A stretch of 42,048 nucleotides of DNA. Origin: Streptomyces sp. 150FB (GTDB taxonomy: Bacteria; Actinomycetota; Actinomycetes; Streptomycetales; Streptomycetaceae). How positions within the stretch are numbered: the stretch's first letter is position 1; each line of letters starts with the position of its first letter. A program made the translations under genes and the position numbers. Shown one piece after another: positions 25,374 through 33,005 of the stretch. The notes under the pieces are model-generated. The model saw only the letters and a list, made by a program, of their open reading frames with translations, had not been told where the DNA came from and searched no databases. The stretch lies in the NCBI RefSeq assembly GCF_000818195.1, contig NZ_JTHL01000001.1, positions 7,985,281 to 8,027,328 of the forward strand, in the 5' to 3' direction.

Positions 25374-25496
25374 TTCGCCCTACTCGGCGTGCGGTTGTCC
25401 GGGCCGTCAAAGTAATCTGACACCGTTGGGTCAATGGCGGCGCGACTTATGCTCGTTTCGCTTTCCGAGTATTTTCCCAAAAATTCACCCCTGGGT

Positions 25497-25513
25497 GGAA
25501 ACTGGACGTTTCC
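25497..25513. promoter_or_regulatory. Inverted repeat in the promoter region of the lipoprotein hydrolase
   Basis: GGAAAC-TGGAC-GTTTCC is a perfect 6-bp dyad in an AT-rich stretch (25440-25560), about 230 bases before the hydrolase start at 25739. It is a candidate operator. Confidence 0.3.
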
Positions 25514-25738
25514 TGGATGAAATTTCCAGAGGTGTGGGCGGGAAATAAAAGGGATTCGTAGGCCTTCTTTGTGTGGAGTCCGCTGCCGTGCGGCGGGGGG
25601 AGCAAGGGTGGTCCGAGTTGCGTCGATGACCGACAAACAGACGGCGAGAGCGGAAAGCCCGTTCGCCGAGAACATTGCAGAGTGTTCTGAATGGTGCTTC
25701 GACGCTCCCGCGACCGACCCCACGAAGGAGAGAAGTAC

Positions 25739-26578
25739 GTGAAGAACAAGCGACAACTCATTCTGGTTCCCATGGCAGCGGCCGCAGCTCTCACCCTGGC
25801 GGCAGGCTGCGCGTCCGCCAGCAACAGTCATGCACGCGCGGGCGGGCCGGCACACGGCCAGACACCGACAATCGTGCTGGTGCACGGGGCATGGGCTGAC
25901 GCGTCCAGTTGGGCTGAGGTCACCGAGCGTCTGCAGAAGCGTGGGTTCAACGTTGTGGCTCCCCCCAATACTCTGCGGGGAGTGGCCACGGATACAGCCA
26001 ACCTCAAGGCGTTCCTCCAGACCCTGACCGGGCCTGTGGTGCTGGCCGGGCACTCCTACGGAGGATTCGTCATCACCAACGCGGCAACAGGCAACAAAAA
26101 CATAAAGGCGCTCGTCTACATCGACGCCTTCATCCCCGACAAGGGAGAGACCGTGGGGCAGTTGACCGCGGCCAAGCCCGGATCGGTGCTGGCCGTGCCG
26201 GACCCCAGCACCGTCTTCAACTCCGTGCCCATTCCGGGGGGCGGCGGAGACGTGGACCTGTACGTGAAGCCGAAGCTGTTTCCCTCCTTCTTCGCTGAGG
26301 GTGTACCCCGCAACAAGTCCGATGTGCTCGCGGCGGGACAACGGCCCTTTGCGGCGAGCGCCCTGGACGAACCGTCCGGGAAGCCGGCCTGGAAGAGCAT
26401 CCCGTCCTGGGCCCTGATCGGTACTGCGGACAGGGTGATTCCCCCCGCCGAACAGAAGGTCATGACCGCACGAGCCGGCTCCCACACCGTCAGCGTCGAG
26501 GCTCCGCACCTGTCGATGGTGTCCAACCCCAAGGCGGTCACCGACGTCGTGATCAGAGCCGTCCAGAACGGCGGCTGA
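25739..26578 (+). CDS. Lipoprotein alpha/beta hydrolase
   Basis: 279 residues from GTG 25739 with GAAGGAGAG upstream. A start at 25691 would place 16 unlikely residues before a normal signal peptide. The signal is KNKRQLILVPMAAAAALTLA followed by the lipobox LAAGC, so the enzyme is predicted to be anchored to the outer face of the membrane. The catalytic domain has IVLVHGAWADASSW, the nucleophile GHSYGG, GTADRVIPP and the His of APHLSMV. It is a paralogue of the secreted enzyme at 15700 and shares most blocks with it. It stands alone between transposon remnants, with its own hairpin terminator. Confidence 0.88.
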   Translation: MKNKRQLILVPMAAAAALTLAAGCASASNSHARAGGPAHGQTPTIVLVHGAWADASSWAEVTERLQKRGFNVVAPPNTLRGVATDTANLKAFLQTLTGPVVLAGHSYGGFVITNAATGNKNIKALVYIDAFIPDKGETVGQLTAAKPGSVLAVPDPSTVFNSVPIPGGGGDVDLYVKPKLFPSFFAEGVPRNKSDVLAAGQRPFAASALDEPSGKPAWKSIPSWALIGTADRVIPPAEQKVMTARAGSHTVSVEAPHLSMVSNPKAVTDVVIRAVQNGG

Positions 26579-26638
26579 CCGCCGCGGAGGAAGGTGACGA
26601 GCGAGGCTGCTCGGTAACCACCCCTACCCGGCTGTGAA

Positions 26639-26675
26639 GCGTCGGTCTCCGCCAGCCCCGCTCGCGGAGACCGAC
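26639..26675 (+). terminator. Terminator of the lipoprotein hydrolase gene
   Basis: A perfect 13-bp stem CGTCGGTCTCCGC/GCGGAGACCGACG with an 11-base loop begins 61 bases after the stop and is followed by a short T-containing stretch. Confidence 0.7.
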
Positions 26676-26847
26676 GTCTTCGGGCTGCTCGAAGACGATG
26701 ACAGCGACAGTGCGCGAGGCGCCTGCCGGGGAAGGAACGCGTTCGCGACTCCCGATTCAGCGCAGATGGGACGCGGCAGGCGCGCCAACCGCCGGGCGAT
26801 CCCGAGCAGGTTCAGCTTCTTCGACGGCTCGGGCCGTGGCGCGTCGG

Positions 26848-26990
26848 GCCTCCGGCAACGGCGGGCTGATCATGATGCACGCGGAGAACGGCATCGCGAT
26901 CGATGTTCTCGTCGAACAGGCCCTGGCCGAGGGCCGTACCGATCCGCGCCACCACGGAGAGGTACGCAAGGTCCTGCTGGAGGCCGAGGC
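26848..26990 (+). pseudogene. Duplicated internal fragment of the dihydropyrimidinase gene
   Basis: 143 bases match 3486-3628 with only two differences, both C in the gene and T here (3545/26907 and 3610/26972). One is synonymous and one changes Ala to Val. The copy encodes ASGNGGLIMMHAENGIAIDV through EVRKVLLEAEA, in frame within a longer open frame, 26698-27045. The flanks on both sides are unrelated to the parent gene. It lacks a start and almost all of the enzyme, so it is a gene fragment. The remainder of 26676-27255 contains no recognised gene. Confidence 0.85.
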
Positions 26991-27255
26991 GACGACACTC
27001 CGCGTCGGGGCCTGGGCGGATTCCAGGGATCGTTGCAACACGTGATCACCGACGTGTGTCGGCGGGCGGTCTACGCAAGTGCTCGACTGGGAACCCGGGA
27101 ACCCGAGGTCTTGAACCTGCGTGGGGCATGACGGCATTCGGGCGGCCGGGGCGAGCGGTGATGCCGGCGACCTCCGCCGGGCGTACGGTGCGCCCTCATG
27201 CGACCCATCCACCAGTCCGATAGCTTCGCGTTACATTTCAACGCAAGGAGTGACA

Positions 27256-27573
27256 ATGCGAGGTCGTGTACCTGCCATCCTCGGCAGTCTCGCCGCCAGT
27301 GCCGTGCTTGCGCTGGCCCTTCCCGGCGCAGCCCACGCTGCTCAAGGCGCCTTCCAGTACCGCGCGCAGTCCGGGGTTCCGGAGCTGCTCAACAACCCCG
27401 TCGACAACCAGTGTTACAACGTCGGAAACGCCGGCGGGTCGGTCCGGAACGACACCAACCGCCACGCCGAGCTGTACGCAGCCCCCGGCTGTCAGGGAGA
27501 CGCGATCCAGACTCTCAACCCGGGGGATGATTCGGACTGGTCCGAGTTCCAGGGTGTGAGGTTCACGCGTTGA
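27256..27573 (+). CDS. Small secreted protein
   Basis: 105 residues from ATG 27256 with AAGGAG upstream. A signal peptide MRGRVPAILGSLAASAVLAL ends near AHA-AQ (residue 28). The mature part is about 77 residues, with two Cys (C53 and C79) that could form one disulfide, and a segment RHAELYAAPGCQGDAIQTLN reminiscent of beta/gamma-crystallin-like or small inhibitor-like secreted proteins. I cannot assign a function. It is a single gene between remnants, with no clear terminator. Confidence 0.75.
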   Translation: MRGRVPAILGSLAASAVLALALPGAAHAAQGAFQYRAQSGVPELLNNPVDNQCYNVGNAGGSVRNDTNRHAELYAAPGCQGDAIQTLNPGDDSDWSEFQGVRFTR

Positions 27574-27701
27574 CGCGGATCGGCCACAGGTCGGCCCGAT
27601 AGCCCTTTGCTCCGATCCTCGGGCTCTCCCACTCAAGCCGTTTGAGCGAGCCGGGTCGGACAATGGGCCCACGGAGACCGACGCCGGTATGACGTTGGTT
27701 G

Positions 27702-27831
27702 TCAGCGGGAGGTGGCCGTGACCAGGGCGGACAGGCGCTCGGCTGGGGTTTCCCAGCCGAGCGTCTTGCGTGGCCTGCCGTTGAGTTCGGCCGCGACGGT
27801 GTCGAGGTGCGACAACTGCTCACGACGCGGG
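27702..27831 (-). pseudogene. IS30-family transposase C-terminal fragment
   Basis: The minus strand reads QLSHLDTVAAELNGRPRKTL, then GWETPAERLSALVTATS and a stop. LNxRPRKTLGWxTPAE is the characteristic end of IS30-family transposases. Only about 43 codons remain, starting just downstream of the dehalogenase-like gene stop. Confidence 0.75.
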
Positions 27832-27837
27832 CCTCGG

Positions 27838-28734
27838 TTACGGACGCGGTCCGGTGCCGCGGACGTTCCGGACGAAGTCCGCCACCGCGGGGCCGATCAG
27901 ATCCGCACTGTCCTCCTGGGCGAAGTGGTTACCCGGCACGTTCACTTGGGTCTGGTTCGGCCAGGAGCGGCAGAACTCGCGCTGTCTCCCTAGCAGGATC
28001 ATGCCGGGGTCCACCTCGAAGTACGGCTTCGGCACCGGCGAGGTGGCCGGCCACTGGCCGTAGTCCTCGACGATCCGCACCACGTCGGCGGGTTCACCCG
28101 CGATCGGCAACTGGCGCGGCCAGCTCAGCGTGGGTCGCCGGCTCTCACCGGGAGTGAGGTAGGGCGCGCGGTAGACGGCCATCTCCTCCTCGGTCATGTC
28201 CCGCAGGACTCCGCCCGGAAAGAGCTTTTCGACGAACACGTTGTCGGAGATCGCCATTGACTCGCCGGCCGGAGGACGGAGTGCCTGGAAGATCTCCCGG
28301 CCCACGCGAAAGTCCTCCCACTCCCTCGGAGCCACGATCGCCTGCATGTAGGCGATCCCGCCGACCCGGTCCTGGTGCTGGTACGCCCAGTCGAACCCGA
28401 GCGCGGAACCCCTGTCGTGCACGACGAACACGGCATCGTCGCCGAGGTCGAGGTGATCCCGGAGCGCGAACAGGTATTCCCGCTGCTCCTGGTAGGAGTA
28501 ACTGTCCGGGCCCGACGACGGCAGCGGGGCGGAGTCGCCCATCCCGACGAGGTCGCAGGCGATCAGCCGACCCATACCCTCCAGGTGCGGCATCACGTTG
28601 CGCCACAGATAGGACGAGGTCGGGTTGCCGTGCTGGAAGATGATCGGAGCCCCCTCTCCCTCATCGATGTAGGCCATCCGGACCCCGTTGATCTCGGCGA
28701 ACTCCTTCTCCGCGTGGGGACGGCCATTCGGCAT
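27838..28734 (-). CDS. Haloalkane dehalogenase homologue with substituted active-site residues
   Basis: 298 residues, colinear with LinB/DhaA-type haloalkane dehalogenases. The nucleophile D107 (VVHDRGSALGFDWA), the halide-side N37 (HGNPTSSYLWRN) and the base H270 (GNHFAQEDS) are present. Two residues expected for catalysis are changed. The Trp after the nucleophile (LinB W109) is Arg (R108, codon AGG). The acid Glu of the YMEAI motif (LinB E132) is Gln (Q131, codon CAG). Each differs from the ancestral-type codon by one base. The rest of the protein is well conserved, including RRPTLSWPRQLPIAGEPADV. It may have lost dehalogenation or have another hydrolytic activity. The start ATG 28734 fits the family. 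Confidence 0.88.
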   Translation of the reverse strand: MPNGRPHAEKEFAEINGVRMAYIDEGEGAPIIFQHGNPTSSYLWRNVMPHLEGMGRLIACDLVGMGDSAPLPSSGPDSYSYQEQREYLFALRDHLDLGDDAVFVVHDRGSALGFDWAYQHQDRVGGIAYMQAIVAPREWEDFRVGREIFQALRPPAGESMAISDNVFVEKLFPGGVLRDMTEEEMAVYRAPYLTPGESRRPTLSWPRQLPIAGEPADVVRIVEDYGQWPATSPVPKPYFEVDPGMILLGRQREFCRSWPNQTQVNVPGNHFAQEDSADLIGPAVADFVRNVRGTGPRP

Positions 28735-28892
28735 GGTTGCCTCCAGGGGCGGGTCGCGGAACTCGACGCCAGATGATTGAAGTTGGTGGTGCCGGCCGGG
28801 CTCGGGGCGACGGGCCCGCCGGCGAGCCGGCGCGGCACAGAGCAGTGCCTCGGGAAGGCGGGGCCACAGATCGTGCGGTGTGTTTCACACCA

Positions 28893-29073
28893 GTGCTCGA
28901 CGGGTGGGTTTCCAGCAAAGGGGCCTGGGCCCTGTGGCGGGTACCCGCGGGCGTTCCGCTGAGCGCCTCCCTGGACGCCCTGGGCAACGCCGGGCAGATC
29001 CGCCTGGATCGGACCCCACACCATCGGCGCACCGCGGGCGGGTGACACGGTCCTCGTCACCGCGGGCGCGGTG
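28893..29073 (+). pseudogene. NADP-dependent oxidoreductase (MDR) remnant
   Basis: One frame gives VLDGWVSSKGAWALWRVPAG and VPLSASLDALGNAG; another resumes with TIGAPRAGDTVLVTAGAV. Together they recall the region of curcumin-reductase/quinone-type MDR enzymes that runs GxxGWQEYA...P..L..LG.PG.TAY..L...G.P..G..V.V..A.GAVG. Frames are broken and the rest of the gene is missing. The flanks 28735-28892 and 29074-29371 hold no supported gene. Confidence 0.5.
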
Positions 29074-29371
29074 CGGCGAATGAGATCGGCGCCGACGATC
29101 GCGTCAACTACCGGGAGGAGGTATCGCGTCCTGCGCACACTGACAGCGCCCGTCAGCCTTCTCCTGCCGCGCTTCCTGCCCGCGGCGCTGGTCACGACCG
29201 AGCAAGTGGGAAGGGGCATGCTCGCCGTCGCCCGCCGAGGCCGGCCCGTCCCTTCCTGTCCGGCCGGGACCCCGCGGCCGCCGCCGAGTCATGGGATTCA
29301 GGCGTACGCGGTTGAGCGGCGCCGGCGCGCGAGGCGTAGGCCCCTCGGCGCGCGGGCGGGGCGGGGGTGGC

Positions 29372-29408
29372 GTAACCTACGATAGGTAAGTTACGGCAGG
29401 TAGGTTAC
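29372..29408. promoter_or_regulatory. Three 9-bp operator boxes before the NAD(P)-binding enzyme
   Basis: GTAACCTAC (29372-29380), the palindrome GTAAGTTAC (29386-29394) and GTAGGTTAC (29400-29408) start exactly 14 bases apart. The outer two are perfect reverse complements. They lie immediately before the ribosome-binding site of the gene at 29424. A similar box, GTAGCTTAC, occurs upstream of the TetR gene at 31127-31135. Confidence 0.7.
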
Positions 29409-29423
29409 GAAGGAGTGGAATCA

Positions 29424-30467
29424 ATGGATATCTCTTCCGTCGGCGGCGCGAAGCCGCGTCTGAAGCGGGTGCTGGTGGTCGGAGGCTACGGACTCGTCGG
29501 AGGATGGATCGTTCGCCTCCTCCGCACCACGTGGGACGACGTGGAGGTGGTGATCGGCGGCCGCCGCCCCGAGGAGGGCGAGGCGCTGGCGAAGGAGTAC
29601 GGCGCGACCCTCGCGCGCATCGATACGACCGACGCGGAAGCGGGCCTGGTCGCCCTCGGACCGGTCGACCTGGTCGTGGCAGCGGTCCAGGACCCGGACG
29701 ACGATCTCCTGCGCGCGGCCCTGCGTGCCGAAACGGCACACATCGGGATCGTCCGGAAGGCGGACAACCTGGGGCCCACGGCGGTCCTCGCCACGGATCT
29801 GGCGCGAAGGCCGGCCATGGTCATGGGTCACTGGCAGGCGGGAGCAGCGACCTTCGCCGCCCTGGAAACCGCCCGGGAGTTCGGCCGCGTCGAGCGCGTG
29901 GAACTGGCCGCCCTGTTCGACCCGGCCGATCCGGCCGGCCAGATGTCGACGCAGGACAGTGAGTCGTTCTTCACCCGGGCCCTGATGCGCGCGGACGGCC
30001 ACTGGAAGTGGGTCACGCCCAAAGATGCCGTTCGCATGGTCGGCAGGGACGGCGAGCAGCCCTTCGGCGCCCAGCCGATGGGCGTGCTGGACGTGCCCGC
30101 CGTCGTGGCGGCGACGGGCGCCCCCCATGTCCGCTTCGACATCGGGACCGGCGAGTCGGCCGGCACGTCCTCCGGCGGGACCGCGTCGCACGAGATCTTC
30201 GTCGACATGTGGGGCGAGGACACGCGCGGCCACCCGTTGGCGCGCCGCACCACGGTCAGCGACGCGCGTGGACAGGCCCATCTCACAGCCCTCGGAGCAC
30301 TGATCGGCATCGAGCGCGTCCTGGGCCTGGACGACGGCGAACCCCTCCCGGCGGGGCTCGCCCTGCCCGAGAAGGCCGTCGACTCGTCGTACGCCGTCGA
30401 CCGGCTCAGGCACTTCGGCGTCACCGTGACGACAGACCCGCTTCCGTCGTCACGTACACCGCTCTGA
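29424..30467 (+). CDS. NAD(P)-binding Rossmann protein, saccharopine dehydrogenase-like
   Basis: 347 residues from ATG 29424 with GAAGGAGTGG before it. The N-terminal dinucleotide fold KRVLVVGGYGLVGGWIVRLL (residues 14-33) is followed by VVIGGRRPEEGEALAKEYGA and a domain like that of saccharopine dehydrogenase/homospermidine synthase-type NAD(P)-binding proteins. No catalytic motif of a named enzyme is visible. The convergent TetR gene and shared upstream boxes indicate it is that regulator's target. The substrate is unknown; it could be an oxidoreductase for a xenobiotic or a carbonyl compound. Confidence 0.8.
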   Translation: MDISSVGGAKPRLKRVLVVGGYGLVGGWIVRLLRTTWDDVEVVIGGRRPEEGEALAKEYGATLARIDTTDAEAGLVALGPVDLVVAAVQDPDDDLLRAALRAETAHIGIVRKADNLGPTAVLATDLARRPAMVMGHWQAGAATFAALETAREFGRVERVELAALFDPADPAGQMSTQDSESFFTRALMRADGHWKWVTPKDAVRMVGRDGEQPFGAQPMGVLDVPAVVAATGAPHVRFDIGTGESAGTSSGGTASHEIFVDMWGEDTRGHPLARRTTVSDARGQAHLTALGALIGIERVLGLDDGEPLPAGLALPEKAVDSSYAVDRLRHFGVTVTTDPLPSSRTPL

Positions 30468-30520
30468 CCCCACGGGTCCCGAACGAGGCAGCGGAGCGGG
30501 CACACCGGGCGGTGCGGCCC

Positions 30521-31093
30521 TCAGCCGTGCAGGGTCCCGAGCATGATGCGGCTGATACCCCGGACGGCCGTTGCCCGGTCCAGCCGTTCGGAGGCGGCCT
30601 CCCGCGCGAGCGCCTCGGCGGCACCGATCACGCCCAGCATGAGCGCGTCCGCGTCCGCCGGAAGTCGCATGAAGCGCTCCAGCGCTTCGCGGAGAATCCC
30701 CGCGTAGCGTTCGCGGCCGTCACGCACCCTGTCCTCCGCACCGGCGATGGAACCGAGCGCGGCCGTGACAGCGCCGAACTCTCCGCCGGTGCCGAGTGTG
30801 CAGTCGACGTAGGCCTCGGCTGCGAACCGGACCGCCTCCTCCAGGGTGGTAGCCCGGGAGCCGAGAGCCGCGCGCGCAGCCTCGGCCTGCTGGTCGTCCA
30901 TCCGCGCGTAGAGCATGGCCAGCAGGCTCGCGCGACGCTCGAAGTGCTCGTACGCGACCGGCTTCGAAACCCCCGCTTCCTCCGCGACGCGGGCGAGAGT
31001 CAGAGCGTCGGCACCTTCCGTGCGTACGATCTTCGCGGCTGTGTCGAGCAGTTGGGCATGGCGGTCCGCGTAGGACATCCGACGCCCGGCCAT
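30521..31093 (-). CDS. TetR-family transcriptional regulator
   Basis: 190 residues. The helix-turn-helix spans about 12-58 (AKIVRTEGADALTLARVAEE, then AGVSKPVAYEHFERRASLL), followed by an all-helical ligand domain. It converges on the saccharopine-dehydrogenase-like gene, with 53 bases between stops. Its own upstream region carries a box like those before that gene, so it probably represses both. Confidence 0.9.
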   Translation of the reverse strand: MAGRRMSYADRHAQLLDTAAKIVRTEGADALTLARVAEEAGVSKPVAYEHFERRASLLAMLYARMDDQQAEAARAALGSRATTLEEAVRFAAEAYVDCTLGTGGEFGAVTAALGSIAGAEDRVRDGRERYAGILREALERFMRLPADADALMLGVIGAAEALAREAASERLDRATAVRGISRIMLGTLHG

Positions 31094-31116
31094 GGCGACA
31101 CCTCCCTCCCGACCTG

Positions 31117-31135
31117 GCTACCAAAAGTAGCTTAC
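31117..31135. promoter_or_regulatory. Candidate autoregulatory operator of the TetR gene
   Basis: GCTAC-CAAAA-GTAGC (31117-31131) is a perfect 5-bp dyad. Its right half extends to GTAGCTTAC, one base different from the GTAGGTTAC box at 29400. It lies 24 bases upstream of the TetR start. Confidence 0.5.
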
Positions 31136-31190
31136 CGTCGCCATCTTCTGTCGACCGAGCAGAGGGTCGGACGGAGGCCGCCCTCACAGC

Positions 31191-33005
31191 TCACGACCCG
31201 TTGACGTCGTTCCGGCTGATTCCGACCGGACTGCCGGACCCCGCGCTCACCCGCGCGCCGGGGCAGTGGTCGAGCCGCACCGAGAGGGTGCCCGCTGCCG
31301 TGGTGTTGCCGATGACGACGAGACCGGCGACACTCGTCGCGTCGACGATCCAGTTGCCGGCCTCCGGGCCCGACTCGTCGCCTTCGTGCGGCCACGGCGC
31401 GCAGTTCGAGACTTCGTTGTCGAGCACCCGGATGTCGCGGTGCAAGGATTCGCCGTCGGTGTGGAACTGGTCAGGACTGATCAACACCGCTGGGCCGCCG
31501 AGCTCTTCGAACCGGTTGCCACGGATGGTGCAGTCGGTCACCGGGCCCGACTCCCAGTAGCTGCCGGCCTCGGCGGTGATCAGGACGCCCGCCATGCCGA
31601 GCCCCCGGAACACGCAGTCCTCGATGAGGATCGGCTTACGCGTCGACACGAGCGCTCCGCGTGTCGGCAGGTTCTCGAACGTCGAGCGCCGCACCGTCAC
31701 GGACGGTGTGCGGGTGATGTTCTCCATGGCCAGCTCGCCGGGCGCCGATGTGGCGACGGCTTCCGGCAGCGGACCCCGGCACCGGATGCGCATGCGCGTG
31801 AGGTCGTGGGCGTGGTCCCGCCCGCTCGGCCCGTCGACACTGAGCACCTCGATGTCGGTCGCCACGACGGCGCCGTCGTCGACGCGCACGATCTCACACC
31901 GTTCGCCGACCGAGAACTGCGGGAAACCGGCGGTCTCCGGATGCGGGTAGGTCAGCTCGAGTTCATCGCCGTCGACACGGTCGACACGCAGATAGAGACC
32001 GTGCACATTGATCGCGTCGTCGTGCGCGCCGTCGAACCGGCAGTCCTCGACCACGACCCGGCCGCGCAGGCCGGACGCCTGCACGAAGTCCGCGAAACCG
32101 GCCGTGGTCCGCCCGGTGCCCTCACGTGCGGCGAAGGTGCAGTTCTGTACGAGGAGGTCGCCGCCGCTCTGCGCCAGAAGCCCGAAGCCATGCAGGTATC
32201 CGAATCGCACGTCACGGAACCGGGCACTTCCGCTTTCCAGGACGAAGACGCCGGGATGGTCGCGATCCGTGTGGCGGAGCTGGTAGACCAGCCCCTGATC
32301 GTCGGGCGCGGAGGAATCCGGCCGGTAGTCGATGCGCAGGCCGTCGGACGTCGACGTAACGCGTTCGACGTTGTCGAAGAGCGGGCATTCGGTTCGCCAG
32401 GTGCGGTTCGTACGGGGGTCGAGCACCTGGCAGTAGTCCAGCGCCCCCTCGCCGTCCCACGCCGGTTCGCCGCTGCCGGGGTCGGTCTCCCCCAGCCACC
32501 TGACCGTACGGCCGCTGGGACGGACATCGGTTCCCGGTGGCACCGAGACCAGACGGAACGGCCCGCTGTCGGCGATTCCGGCCTCCCGTACGGTCATCTC
32601 GACGACGGTCGGCCGCACCATGTCGACGGCGAAGTCGTGCAGTTCGGCCCGGCCGCAGTCGATGACGGCGATCGTCGTCTGAAGGCCGTGGTACTCGAAC
32701 AGGGCGCCACCCCCGTCGATCTCGATGTCGTCGAATCCCTCCAGCAGGATCCCGATGGCCTTCTCGCGGTAGCGGGGGTCGGCGCCGACCGTGTTCGAGA
32801 CATACAGCTCGCGGCGCGTCGCCGCCGACGCCCAGAAGGCGTAGGTGCCGGGTTCGAAGCGGATCGTCACGGGGCCGCCCGCCTGATGTGCCGCGGCAAC
32901 CGCGTCCCGCACGGCGCGCGAAGCGTCTCGCCGGCCGGTGGGGTCCGCACCGTGGGCGGTCACCTCGACGATGTGGCGGGGTGGGGTGGTGGTGCGTTCG
33001 GTCAT
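31191..33005 (-). CDS. GH110-type alpha-1,3-galactosidase
   Basis: 604 residues from ATG 33005, which overlaps the stop of the upstream GH95 gene (ATGA) and has GAGGAG upstream; the open frame extends further but only over that gene. It matches GH110: an N-terminal pectin-lyase-like start ([20 protein letters not shown]), the [10 protein letters not shown] block, many beta-helix rungs (for example [20 protein letters not shown]) and the conserved HDDAINVHG motif with paired Asp. GH110 enzymes remove terminal alpha-1,3-linked galactose, in some members from the branched blood-group B determinant. No signal peptide is visible, unlike most known family members, so it should act in the cytoplasm. 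It is the last gene of the transporter operon. Confidence 0.83.
   Translation of the reverse strand: MTERTTTPPRHIVEVTAHGADPTGRRDASRAVRDAVAAAHQAGGPVTIRFEPGTYAFWASAATRRELYVSNTVGADPRYREKAIGILLEGFDDIEIDGGGALFEYHGLQTTIAVIDCGRAELHDFAVDMVRPTVVEMTVREAGIADSGPFRLVSVPPGTDVRPSGRTVRWLGETDPGSGEPAWDGEGALDYCQVLDPRTNRTWRTECPLFDNVERVTSTSDGLRIDYRPDSSAPDDQGLVYQLRHTDRDHPGVFVLESGSARFRDVRFGYLHGFGLLAQSGGDLLVQNCTFAAREGTGRTTAGFADFVQASGLRGRVVVEDCRFDGAHDDAINVHGLYLRVDRVDGDELELTYPHPETAGFPQFSVGERCEIVRVDDGAVVATDIEVLSVDGPSGRDHAHDLTRMRIRCRGPLPEAVATSAPGELAMENITRTPSVTVRRSTFENLPTRGALVSTRKPILIEDCVFRGLGMAGVLITAEAGSYWESGPVTDCTIRGNRFEELGGPAVLISPDQFHTDGESLHRDIRVLDNEVSNCAPWPHEGDESGPEAGNWIVDATSVAGLVVIGNTTAAGTLSVRLDHCPGARVSAGSGSPVGISRNDVNGS

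Noticed and set aside
24959..26509. A 516-codon minus-strand open frame across the lipoprotein hydrolase
   Set aside because: It lies antisense to a clear gene and runs through AT-rich non-coding sequence; the residue composition is not protein-like.
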